Assembly: GCF_014648255.1 (NCBI RefSeq)
Contig: NZ_BMQT01000004.1
Coordinates: 124,001-188,000, forward strand
Direction of reading: 5' to 3'
Length of the DNA stretch: 64,000 nt
Origin: Nocardioides albus
GTDB taxonomy: Bacteria; Actinomycetota; Actinomycetes; Propionibacteriales; Nocardioidaceae
Part shown: piece by piece, positions 34,178-42,564 of the stretch
Layout of the letters: every line of letters begins with the position of its first letter
How positions within the stretch are numbered: the stretch's first letter is position 1
Notes under the pieces: generated by a model
The model's input: only the letters and a program-made list of their open reading frames with translations
The model's database searches: none
What the model was told of the DNA's origin: nothing
Program-made: the position numbers and the translations under genes

Positions 34178-35809
34178 ATGACCGAACGCTCGTCCGAGAC
34201 GCTGCCGACGCCGGCGTCCACCCCGCGCCATCCGCGGGCCCTTGCGCCTGCCAATCTCGTCCTCACGGTGCTGCTGAGCGTCCTCGGTGCGATTGTCGGC
34301 ATCCAGCTCCTGGCGAGCCTCGGGATCACGCCCAGCACGTCGCTGCTCGGCGCTATCGTCGCGATGACGCTCGCGCGGATCCCACTGGTGGCCTTCCGGG
34401 CATACCGCTCGGTCCATGCGCAGAACCTCGCGCAGACCAGCATCTCCTCGGCGACCTTCGGCGCGGCCAACAGCCTCTTCCTGCCGATCGGGATCCCGTT
34501 CCTGTTCGGGCTGCCGGACATGATCGTCCCGATGCTGATCGGCGTCTCCTGCGCCATGCTGCTCGACGCCTGGCTGCTCTTCCGGATGTTCGACACCCCG
34601 GCGTTCCCGGCGAAGAACCCGTGGCCCCTCGGCATCGCCGCCGCGGAGACCATCCGTGCCGGTGACGAGGGCGGTCGCCGTGCGGTCGTGCTCGCGGGCG
34701 GCTTCGTGACCGGTGTGGTCGGAGCGATCTTCGCTCTGCCGATGTCGGCCTTCGGCGTCGCGCTGATCGGCAGCTTCGGCGCGATGATCGCCTTCGGTGC
34801 CGGCCTGCTCTCCCGTGCCTACTCCGTCGACCTCATCGGGATCGACCTCTACGCCCACTACATTCCGCACGGCATGATGATCGGCGCAGGGATCGTGGCG
34901 CTGGTCCAGGTCGGTCGCGCCGTCGTCGGCGCCTATCGTTCCAAGGGCGGCCGCCGCTCGGCGACCGTCAGCGCGTCTGAGGACGAGTCCCAGTCAGCGC
35001 ACCGTCTCGGCACGTCGCTGGCCACCGGTGGGTTCGCCTACCTCGTCGTCGCCATCGGGCTCTCGCTCGGCACGGGCATCGTCACCGACATGGGACTGCT
35101 CGAGCTGATCGGATTCATCGCCTTCGCGACCGTTGCCGCGTTCGTCCACGAGCTCATCGTCGGCATCGCCGCCATGCACTCCGGCTGGTTCCCCGCCTTC
35201 GCGGTCGCTCTCATCACGCTGTTGATCGGTATCCTGATCGGCTTCCCGCCTGAGGCGCTGGTCGTGATGGCCGGCTTCACCGCAGCCACCGGCCCGGCCT
35301 TCGCCGACATGGGCTACGACCTCAAGGCTGGCTTCGTCCTCCGTGGAAACGGTGCCGACCCGGAGTTCGAGCTCGAGGGGCGCCGCCAGCAGTTCATCGC
35401 CGCGATGGTCGGCTTCGTGGTCGCGATCGTCGTCGTGGCGGTGTCCTACCAGATGTTCTTCGACGCGGGGAAGACCGCGCCGATCGATGCGGCGTACGTC
35501 GCCTCGATCCAGGCCGGCGTCTCCGGCGAGACGGCCCGGGCCCTCCTCATCTGGGCGATCCCGGGCGCGCTGCTCCAGCTGATCGGCGGACCGCGCCAGC
35601 AGCTCGGCATCCTGCTCGCCACCGGCCTGCTCATCCTCAGCCCCGCGGCCGGCTGGCTGGTCGCGGCCGGACTCGTCGTCCGCGTACTGGCCACCCGGGT
35701 CTTCGGTGCCGGCATCAAGGAGGACCTGGAGGTCTTCGCCGGCGGCTCCATCGCAGGTGACGCGCTCTACTCGTTCGGCAACGGCGCCTACAACACCCTC
35801 CGCAACTGA
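34178..35809 (+). CDS. OPT-family (oligopeptide-type) transporter
   Basis: This 543-residue polytopic protein has about 14 hydrophobic segments: LVLTVLLSVLGAIVGIQLLASLG first, then SISSATFGAANSLFLPIGIPFLFG and GFTAATGPAFADMGYDLKAGFVLRG. LQLIGGPRQQLGILLATGLLILSP lies near the end. The arrangement fits OPT/YSL-type proton symporters, which import small peptides, peptide derivatives or metal chelates. ATG 34178 is chosen because GCAGGAGAA lies at 34165-34172. It is transcribed with the DUF917 and M20 genes that follow, suggesting peptide-derived cargo. Confidence 0.8.
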   Translation: MTERSSETLPTPASTPRHPRALAPANLVLTVLLSVLGAIVGIQLLASLGITPSTSLLGAIVAMTLARIPLVAFRAYRSVHAQNLAQTSISSATFGAANSLFLPIGIPFLFGLPDMIVPMLIGVSCAMLLDAWLLFRMFDTPAFPAKNPWPLGIAAAETIRAGDEGGRRAVVLAGGFVTGVVGAIFALPMSAFGVALIGSFGAMIAFGAGLLSRAYSVDLIGIDLYAHYIPHGMMIGAGIVALVQVGRAVVGAYRSKGGRRSATVSASEDESQSAHRLGTSLATGGFAYLVVAIGLSLGTGIVTDMGLLELIGFIAFATVAAFVHELIVGIAAMHSGWFPAFAVALITLLIGILIGFPPEALVVMAGFTAATGPAFADMGYDLKAGFVLRGNGADPEFELEGRRQQFIAAMVGFVVAIVVVAVSYQMFFDAGKTAPIDAAYVASIQAGVSGETARALLIWAIPGALLQLIGGPRQQLGILLATGLLILSPAAGWLVAAGLVVRVLATRVFGAGIKEDLEVFAGGSIAGDALYSFGNGAYNTLRN

Positions 35810-35849
35810 CCTCCCACCACCACACTCGCACCACCGAAGGAGACGCGCC

Positions 35850-36935
35850 GTGAAGCGTGCACTGACAATGGACGACATCGAAGCCGCCGTGCTGGGCGGA
35901 GCGATCCTGGGAGGAGGCGGCGGCGGCTTCGTCGAGAAGGGGCTCCGCACGGCCGAGCTCGCCCTCACGGCCGGCACCCCCCAGCTCTGGACCCTCGATG
36001 AGTTCGACGACGACGACCTGGTCGCAACGGTCGCGCTGGTAGGCGCGCCGGCGGCACCCTCGCCGCTCGTCACGCCCCGTCACCTGATGCGTGCTCTCGA
36101 GCTCCTCAACCGTGAGCTTCCCGGCCGGGAGATCGTCGCCATCAACTCCAACGAGAACGGCGCGGAGACCACCGTCAACGGGTGGTTCCAGTCGGCGATG
36201 TCCGGACTGCCGGTCATCGACCTGGCATGCAACGGTCGAGCCCACCCGTCGAGCGTGATGGGGGCGATGGGCCTGCACCTGCGTGAGGGCTACACCTCCA
36301 TCCAGGCGTACGCCGGCGGGCATCCCCACCAGTACCTCGAAGGAGCCACCACCGGCAACCTCGACGCGACCTCCGGCGTCGTCCGGCGGGCTTCGATGGA
36401 CGCCGGCGGCTGGGTGGGCGTCGCGCGCAACCCGGTGAGCGTGGGCTACAGCCGCGATCACGGCGCCCCGGGTGCGATCACCAGCGCCATCGAGCTGGGG
36501 CAGCAGTACCTCAAGGGCGGTCTTCACGGTGCCATCGAGCACCTGGGTGGTCGAGTCGTCACCGCCGGCACCGTGAGCGGCTTCACCTGCCGGCAGGAGG
36601 AGGGGCTGGACGTCGGTGTGGTCACCCTCGACGACGATGACCGGACGGCCCTGCACTTCGTCAACGAGTACATGGTGCTCGAGCAGGGCAGCACCCGGAT
36701 CTCGGCCTTCCCGGACCTGATCATGACCTTCGTCGCCGACGGCGCGAGCGCGACGTCCGGACCGCCGCGCCCGGTGCCCTCCGGCGTCGTCGCGGAGGGC
36801 ATGGAGCTGACTGTGGTCACCGTCCCGGCGGAGAAGCTCATCCTCGCCGAGACCATGTTCATGCCCGACCTCTACGCGCCGCTCGAGGCTGCGCTCGACC
36901 GCAGGTTCGCTCCGGCGGTGCTTGCCGGTGCCTGA
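35850..36935 (+). CDS. DUF917 (S-methyl-thiohydantoin desulfurase family) protein, third copy
   Basis: This 361-residue third DUF917 protein has MDDIEAAVLGGAILGGGGGGFVEKGLRTAEL, VAINSNENGAETTVNGW and LPVIDLACNGRAHPSSVMGAMGL. The glycine loop is GGGGGGFV, without the Asp found after the loop in the other two copies, and the NENGAET segment replaces IEAGGLN. It may thus catalyse a different step. GTG 35850 is supported by GAAGGAGA at 35836-35843. It sits between the OPT and M20 genes and overlaps the latter. Confidence 0.83.
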   Translation: MKRALTMDDIEAAVLGGAILGGGGGGFVEKGLRTAELALTAGTPQLWTLDEFDDDDLVATVALVGAPAAPSPLVTPRHLMRALELLNRELPGREIVAINSNENGAETTVNGWFQSAMSGLPVIDLACNGRAHPSSVMGAMGLHLREGYTSIQAYAGGHPHQYLEGATTGNLDATSGVVRRASMDAGGWVGVARNPVSVGYSRDHGAPGAITSAIELGQQYLKGGLHGAIEHLGGRVVTAGTVSGFTCRQEEGLDVGVVTLDDDDRTALHFVNEYMVLEQGSTRISAFPDLIMTFVADGASATSGPPRPVPSGVVAEGMELTVVTVPAEKLILAETMFMPDLYAPLEAALDRRFAPAVLAGA

Positions 36936-38379
36936 GACCCGGTCTGCGACGGCGCTCGACCCGGGGCGGGTCCTCGACTACTGCCGGAACCGGTGGGAGA
37001 CCGACCTGCTCGCGGAGCTGAGCGCCTTCATCGAGGCTCGCGCCATCAGCCCGGCGTACGACGCGGCGTGGGAGGCGACCGGCCAGCTGGATGCGGTTGC
37101 CGACCGGGCTGCGCAGTGGATTCGCGCCCAGGGTCTGGCCGGCGCCGAGGTCGACGTGCTCCGTGAGCCCGGGCGCACTCCGCTCGTCCTGGTCGACGTG
37201 CCCGGAACGGCGCCCGACACGGAGTCGGGCACGGTCCTGTTCTACGGCCACCTCGACAAGCAGCCGGCGGGCGAGGGCTGGTCCGCCGGCCGGGACCCCT
37301 GGATACCGCACTTCGACGGCACCCGGCTCTACGGTCGCGGCGGCGCCGATGACGGCTATGCGCTGTACGCGGCCGTCGCGGCGATCCAGGCCGTCGACGA
37401 ACAACACGCCCCACGTCCGCGTTGTGTCGGCATCTTCGAGACCTCCGAGGAGTCCGGAAGCCCCGATCTCCCGTTCTGGCTCTCCCGGCTGGAGTCGCGG
37501 ATCGCCGATGTCGACCTGGTCGTCTGCCTCGACTCCGGCGCGGGCGACTACGACCGACTCTGGCTGGTGACCTCGCTGCGTGGTCACTGTGGTGGCCGTC
37601 TCGACGTCCAGGTGCTCGACCACGGTGCGCACTCGGGTGATGCCGGAGGAGTAGTGCCGTCGTCCTTCCGGATCGGACGCAGCCTGCTCGATCGCCTCGA
37701 GTCCAGCGCAACCGGGGAGGTCCGGCTCGGCGCAGCCTGGTGTCCGATCCCGGACGAGCGCATCCGGCAGGCTCGTACGGCTGCCGGCGTCCTCGGCCCG
37801 GCGGTGGCCGCCCGCTTCGACTGGTCCGGATCGACCGTCCCCACGACGGCGGACGGCGCGGAGCAGCTGCTCAATCGCGCATGGCGACCGAGCCTTGCCG
37901 TCACGGGCGCCGACGGCCTGCCGGCCATCGCGGATGCGGGCAACGTGCTCCGACCTTCGACTAGCCTCAAGCTGTCCCTCCGGCTACCGCCTCAGGTGGA
38001 CAGCCGTGCCGCGCTGAGGGCGCTGAAGGCCCTGCTCGAGAACGACCCGCCGTACGGTGCGCGGGTGACCTTCACCCCCGACACCGTCGTCGCCGACGGC
38101 TGGTCTGCCCCGCCGCTCGAGCCGTGGCTCGAACGGACACTGGATCGCGCCAGTCGTGGCTACTTCGACGGCGCCGGGCTCGCCATGCTCGGCCAGGGCG
38201 GAACGATCCCGCTGATGGGCATGCTGAGCGGTCTGTTCCCCGACGCACAGTTCCTGGCGTGCGGCGTACAAGGCCCTGGTGCAGGGGCGCACGGCCCGGA
38301 CGAGTCGTTGCACCTGCCCTACACCCAGCGACTGACGGCCAGCATCGCGATGGTGCTCGCTGCGACTCGTCACGAGTAG
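36928..38379 (+). CDS. M20-family metallopeptidase, second copy
   Basis: This 483-residue M20 hydrolase has the zinc ligands in VLFYGHLDKQPAGEGW, LYGRGGADDGYALYAAV and FETSEESGSPD. HGAHSGDAGGVVPSS is in the lid domain, and GPDESLHLPYTQRL at the end. Only about one third looks alike to the first copy, so this is not a recent duplicate. The start is uncertain (GTG 36928 or TTG 36922), both overlapping the DUF917 stop codon. It should hydrolyse a dipeptide or N-acyl/N-carbamoyl amino acid released by the upstream steps. Confidence 0.87.
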   Translation: MPETRSATALDPGRVLDYCRNRWETDLLAELSAFIEARAISPAYDAAWEATGQLDAVADRAAQWIRAQGLAGAEVDVLREPGRTPLVLVDVPGTAPDTESGTVLFYGHLDKQPAGEGWSAGRDPWIPHFDGTRLYGRGGADDGYALYAAVAAIQAVDEQHAPRPRCVGIFETSEESGSPDLPFWLSRLESRIADVDLVVCLDSGAGDYDRLWLVTSLRGHCGGRLDVQVLDHGAHSGDAGGVVPSSFRIGRSLLDRLESSATGEVRLGAAWCPIPDERIRQARTAAGVLGPAVAARFDWSGSTVPTTADGAEQLLNRAWRPSLAVTGADGLPAIADAGNVLRPSTSLKLSLRLPPQVDSRAALRALKALLENDPPYGARVTFTPDTVVADGWSAPPLEPWLERTLDRASRGYFDGAGLAMLGQGGTIPLMGMLSGLFPDAQFLACGVQGPGAGAHGPDESLHLPYTQRLTASIAMVLAATRHE

Positions 38380-38441
38380 CAGGGTCTGGAAGACGTCGAT
38401 CCGGCCAGATCGACCGGTTCGTACCGTGGCACAGTGGCGTC

Positions 38442-39971
38442 GTGATCACTGCCGCCGGTTTGGCCGACTCCCTCCCCCAGGGGTTTGTCGAGGTCGTCGT
38501 GCCGGGCGAGCCGCGTCAGGTCTTCGGTCTGGAGATCGCGGAGGCCGGGGAACAGGTTGCGCTAGGACGGGGCGAGCTGGTGACGGTGGTCGGTGCCACG
38601 AGCGCCGAACAGGTGCTGGCGATCATCTCGTCCTGTGCTGACGCCGCCGGCCTGCTCCTGCGCCGTTCGCTGGCGGACGAGATCGAGGTCGCCCGGCGCT
38701 GTGCCGAGACGGGGCTGCCGTTGCTCGGGATGGTCGAGGGGGCTTCGCTGAGCTCGGTGGTCGCCGTCGTCCGATCAGCGATCGACGCGTCGGCCGCGCC
38801 CTCACGGACGTCGGCCGACCATCTCCACGACGATCTCTTCCACGTGGCCGACCGGATCAGCTCGCTGCTCGGCGCCCCGGTGACGATCGAGGACGCGAGC
38901 TCGCACGTCCTGGCGTACTCGCGTGGCCAGTCCGACATCGACGACGCCCGCACGGCGACCATCGTCGGCCGCCGGGTGCCCCGCGAGATGCGCGACCACT
39001 TCCGTTCGCTCGGCGTGTTCCGGCGGATGGCCCGCTCCGATGCGGCGTTCTTCGTACCTGCAGGCACCGGCGTCAAGGCACGGTACGTCGTCCCGGTCCG
39101 TGCCGGCGGCGAGTGGCTGGGGTCGATCTGGGCGATCGCCGCGAACCCGCTTCCGCCTGGGCACGAGCGTGAGCTGGATGCGGCAACCGAGCTGGTCGCG
39201 CTCTCCCTGCTCCGGCTCCGCGCGCAGGCTGAGCTCCACCAGCAGGTCCAGCTCGACCAGGTCCGTTCCCTCGTACGCGGGTCGACGACCGAGCAGCCGG
39301 AATGGCTCGTCGACGGTCCGTGGCGGGTAGCGGTCCTGGTCGGTCCGGCAGATCTGCACGCGGAGGCCCGCTGTCAGCTGTGGCAGGCGCTCTGCCGTCG
39401 GCGGGGGTGGCGCAGACCCGTGGTCGCCGACCTCGACGACCAGGTGTACGCCGTGCTCCGCGTCGGCGCGCCCGGCCCCGGAGCCGACGGCTGGCTCGCG
39501 GATCTGGTGCGCAGCGAGGGGCGGACCAACGCCGCCGTACGGATGTACGTCGGCGCCACCGTCGACTCGCCACGCGATCTCGAGGACTCGCGGGCGACGG
39601 CGGCGGAGCTCGCTGCGACCGGAGACGAGGGTGGCCCCGTCGTCACCGTCGCAGACGGGTGGCCGGCGATCGTGCTGGCACGGGCGGTGCGCGGGCAGGA
39701 GAGCCGTCCGCTCGTGTCACCGCTCAGGGACCTGCTCGACGACGACGGTGCCGGCCTCCTGGTCGACACGCTCGAGGCGATGATCGACTTCTGGGGCGAG
39801 CCGAAGCGAGCCGCCCGGTCGCTCGGGGTGCATCCGAACACGGTCAGGAACCGGGCGGCCCGCATCGTCACGCTGTGCCCCATCGACCTCGAGGATCCCG
39901 AGCAGCGGCTCGCGCTGAGGCTGGAGATCGCCCGGCTCCGGGCGCTCAGCGCAGCGGGTCGACGCTCCTGA
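38442..39971 (+). CDS. PucR-family transcriptional regulator (module 2)
   Basis: This 509-residue protein has a PucR N-terminal sensor (residues ~1-115, ending SSVVAVVRSAID), a GAF-like middle (LLGAPVTIEDASSHVLAYS) and the terminal HTH (FWGEPKRAARSLGVHPNTVRNRAARIVTLCPIDLEDPEQRLALRLEI). It begins at GTG 38442, 62 bp after the M20 gene, so it may have its own promoter. Its 3' end overlaps that of the convergent DadA-like gene by 26 bp. Confidence 0.87.
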   Translation: MITAAGLADSLPQGFVEVVVPGEPRQVFGLEIAEAGEQVALGRGELVTVVGATSAEQVLAIISSCADAAGLLLRRSLADEIEVARRCAETGLPLLGMVEGASLSSVVAVVRSAIDASAAPSRTSADHLHDDLFHVADRISSLLGAPVTIEDASSHVLAYSRGQSDIDDARTATIVGRRVPREMRDHFRSLGVFRRMARSDAAFFVPAGTGVKARYVVPVRAGGEWLGSIWAIAANPLPPGHERELDAATELVALSLLRLRAQAELHQQVQLDQVRSLVRGSTTEQPEWLVDGPWRVAVLVGPADLHAEARCQLWQALCRRRGWRRPVVADLDDQVYAVLRVGAPGPGADGWLADLVRSEGRTNAAVRMYVGATVDSPRDLEDSRATAAELAATGDEGGPVVTVADGWPAIVLARAVRGQESRPLVSPLRDLLDDDGAGLLVDTLEAMIDFWGEPKRAARSLGVHPNTVRNRAARIVTLCPIDLEDPEQRLALRLEIARLRALSAAGRRS

Positions 39972-41193
39972 GCTGCTCGGGACGTACGCCCGTGACGATC
40001 TGCTCGGCCAGCAGCCGTCCGGTCACCGGACCGAGGGTGACGCCCCACATCCCGTGACCGCCGGCGATGAAGACCCGTGGGTCGTTCGAGGCACCGATCA
40101 GAGGAAGACCGTCGGAGGTGCACGGCCGGGCGCCGACCCACTCGTCCTCGCGCTGGTCCAGGTGCGCTCCCGCGAGCATGGTTCGGGCGGCGCCCACGAG
40201 GGCGTCGATCCGCCGCGGGTCCCGAGGTGCGTCGGCGTCGCGGAACTCCATCATCCCGGCGATCCTTAGGCGGTCGCCGACCGGAGTGCAGGCGAGCCGC
40301 TGCGTGGGGAAGTAGACCGGGCCTCGCGGCACGTCGTCGACCTTCACGGTGAAGGAGTAGCCGCGTCCGGCCTGGACGATGCGCCGGACGCCGACCTGCC
40401 GGCCGTGCGCGCCGATCCAGGCTCCGGTCGCGACGACCACGGCGTCGTAGGGCTCGCCGGCGATGACGACCTCGCGGTCGGTCGACCGGATATGCTCGAC
40501 CGAGGTCCCGGTCACCAGACGACCGCCGCGCTTCTGCACCGAGTCCGCGATCGAGTGGACGTACGCCGCAGGGTCGATGAACCGCTCGCCGTGGATCCGG
40601 ATGGCGGTCGCGACGCTGTCGGCGAGCGCGGGCTCCTCGGCACGGGCACGGTCGCCGTCGACCACCTCGAAGTCCACCCGCTGACCGCAGGCCTCGATGT
40701 GCTCGAACTCGTCGAGCAGCGCGCGGCTGTCCTCGACGCTCCGGAACGCGGCGGTGAACGGGCTCGCCGCCTTCGTCCGCGCCTCGACCCCACCCTGCTC
40801 GAGCTCGTCGTACGCTGCCAGCGCTTCGTTGTTGAGCGGGATCAGCGCCCGCATCGCCTGCTGCCAGCGTGCGGGAGTGCAGTTGCGGGCGAACTGGGCA
40901 AGGAATCGCAGAAGCCGAGGGTTCGCGGTGGGCGGTACGTAGACGGGCGAGGACGGGCTGAGGACCGCACGGAGGCCGTACTGCAGGACGGACGGCTCGG
41001 GAAGCGGCACCGCGATGCTCGGCGTCAGCCAGCCGGCGTTGCCCCAGCTCGACCCGGCAGCGACGCCGTCGCGGTCGACGACGGTGACATCGACGCCGGC
41101 CTCCTGGAGATACCACGCGGTGGACAGACCGACCATGCCGGCGCCGACGACGGCGACTCGGCGCGGCGAAGAGGTGCGAGCGGCTGAGTTCAT
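39946..41193 (-). CDS. FAD-dependent D-amino-acid dehydrogenase (DadA-like)
   Basis: This 415-residue flavoprotein has the dinucleotide motif RVAVVGAGMVGLSTAWYLQEAGVDVTVVDRD, the DadA-type AAGSSWGNAGWLTPS, VVVATGAW, and GARPCTSDGLPLIG with FIAGGHGMWGVTLGPVTGRLLAEQI at the C-terminus. It should oxidise a D-amino acid to the keto acid at the membrane. I use ATG 41193; a GTG at 41244 would add 17 residues of no known function. Its position next to module 2 suggests it handles D-amino acids released there. Confidence 0.87.
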   Translation of the reverse strand: MNSAARTSSPRRVAVVGAGMVGLSTAWYLQEAGVDVTVVDRDGVAAGSSWGNAGWLTPSIAVPLPEPSVLQYGLRAVLSPSSPVYVPPTANPRLLRFLAQFARNCTPARWQQAMRALIPLNNEALAAYDELEQGGVEARTKAASPFTAAFRSVEDSRALLDEFEHIEACGQRVDFEVVDGDRARAEEPALADSVATAIRIHGERFIDPAAYVHSIADSVQKRGGRLVTGTSVEHIRSTDREVVIAGEPYDAVVVATGAWIGAHGRQVGVRRIVQAGRGYSFTVKVDDVPRGPVYFPTQRLACTPVGDRLRIAGMMEFRDADAPRDPRRIDALVGAARTMLAGAHLDQREDEWVGARPCTSDGLPLIGASNDPRVFIAGGHGMWGVTLGPVTGRLLAEQIVTGVRPEQLRSVDPLR

Positions 41194-41265
41194 GGCTTCA
41201 TCGTCGTCGCTCGGGACCGCGAGCTCGCTGCGCGTTCGCCACAACTGGAAGCCGGTTGATTGTGC

Positions 41266-42276
41266 TCAGAGTCCAGTCGTCGACGGCTGGCCGGGCTCGG
41301 CCGTCGCTGCGGGAAGCGATCCTTCGGTTTCTGCGAAAGGGCGGTTCGCGTCTGCGTCGGCTGTCATCCGAGCTGCCTCATCGGACAGGTGGCGGATGAG
41401 GATGGCAGCAACCGGAGCCAGCGGACGCTCCGCGTCGACCATGACCCCGACCGACCTGCGGATGTTGCTCAGCTCGATGGCCAGCGATCGCAGGTCCGGG
41501 TCCTGCTCGACCACGAACATCGGTACGGCCGTGATCATGTCGCTCGCGTGCAGCAGGTCGCGGAGGGTGACGATGGAGGTGCACTCCACCACGTCGGCCG
41601 GCAGGTCGACTCGCTGTTCGGCGAAAACCCGCTCGAGCTCGGTGCGCAACCTGGTCTGTTCGGGAGGAAGGATCCAGGGGAAGCGTGCGGTGTCGGCGAG
41701 CTGCGGGTCGGGGTGATCGTGGATCGGGTGCCCGAGCCGGGCTGCGATGCGAAACGGCTCCTCGTGGAGCTTGACCCGGCGGATGCGATCCGATGTCCTG
41801 CGTGGCAGCCGACCGACGATCACGTCCAGCTCGCCGGTGAGGAGCTGGCGCTCCAAGGCCTCCGGGATCGCCTCCTTGACGGTCACCACCACGTTGGGGT
41901 GCTCCTTCTTCAGGCCCGCGATTGCAAGCGGTAGAAGCTTGGAGCCGGCGAAGTGTGCGCCGACGGTGATGGTCCCCAGATCGCCGCTTCGCAGCCGCTC
42001 GATCTGGTCCTCCGCCGCCCGAAGCTGCGCCAGCACCGCGCCGGCATGGGCGAGGAACGCTTCGCCGTACACCGTCGGTTGCACGCCGCGAGGGAGTCGT
42101 TCGAACAGCGTGACACCCAGGATCTCCTCGACCTCACGCAGTCCGCGGGTCACCACCGGCTGCGTCACGTGCAACAGCTCGGCCGCTCCGACGACACTGC
42201 CGGCTTCGGCGATGGTCCTGGTCAAGATCAGGTGGCGGATCTTGAGTCTGCCGTCGAGCAGGCGTCCGGACGACAT
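41266..42276 (-). CDS. LysR-family transcriptional regulator
   Basis: This 336-residue LTTR has the N-terminal HTH LKIRHLILTRTIAEAGSVVGAAELLHVTQPVVTRGLREVEEILGVTLFERLPRGVQPT and a substrate-binding domain from about residue 95. The last ~30 residues are a low-complexity tail. It is divergent from the MHS transporter gene and is the likely regulator of that gene and perhaps the DadA-like gene downstream. Confidence 0.92.
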   Translation of the reverse strand: MSSGRLLDGRLKIRHLILTRTIAEAGSVVGAAELLHVTQPVVTRGLREVEEILGVTLFERLPRGVQPTVYGEAFLAHAGAVLAQLRAAEDQIERLRSGDLGTITVGAHFAGSKLLPLAIAGLKKEHPNVVVTVKEAIPEALERQLLTGELDVIVGRLPRRTSDRIRRVKLHEEPFRIAARLGHPIHDHPDPQLADTARFPWILPPEQTRLRTELERVFAEQRVDLPADVVECTSIVTLRDLLHASDMITAVPMFVVEQDPDLRSLAIELSNIRRSVGVMVDAERPLAPVAAILIRHLSDEAARMTADADANRPFAETEGSLPAATAEPGQPSTTGL

Positions 42277-42367
42277 GCTCCAGAGGATACTCCGGGCCGC
42301 GGCGCTGGGACCGCGTCCGACCCCGGGATGCCTGAACGGCTATGTCGCAGGGACGAATAGGCATTGG

Positions 42368-42447
42368 TGCTCACGGGTGCTGGGCGGTGAGCATGGTTGT
42401 CGACCAGATGACTGTCGTCACATTCCCGGCGCGGCCGCTGACGACAG
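42368..42447. promoter_or_regulatory. Two inverted repeats in the LysR-MHS divergent region
   Basis: TGCTCAC (42368-42374) and GTGAGCA (42387-42393) are exact complements with 12 bp between, a spacing usual for LysR sites. CTGTCGTCA (42412-42420) and TGACGACAG (42439-42447) form a second, 9-bp repeat with 18 bp between. Both lie in the 288-bp gap between the divergent starts, which holds no gene. Confidence 0.5.
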
Positions 42448-42564
42448 CTGGTTGCCCGACGACGGCAGAGGGCGGGACCGGACCCGCTCGGTCCGCCGTT
42501 CATTCGTGTCCGCATCGCGGAGGCGATCCAGATCTCGACCGAGCGCCTCATCGAGGAGAACACC

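Noticed and set aside
20763..38379. Ergothioneine degradation as the role of the modules
   Set aside because: DUF917 proteins act on thiohydantoins in that pathway, but no ergothionase or thiourocanate hydratase gene is present in the window.
20763..41193. Secondary metabolite biosynthesis cluster
   Set aside because: No NRPS, PKS, RiPP precursor or tailoring set is present; the transporters are of importer type and the enzymes are catabolic.
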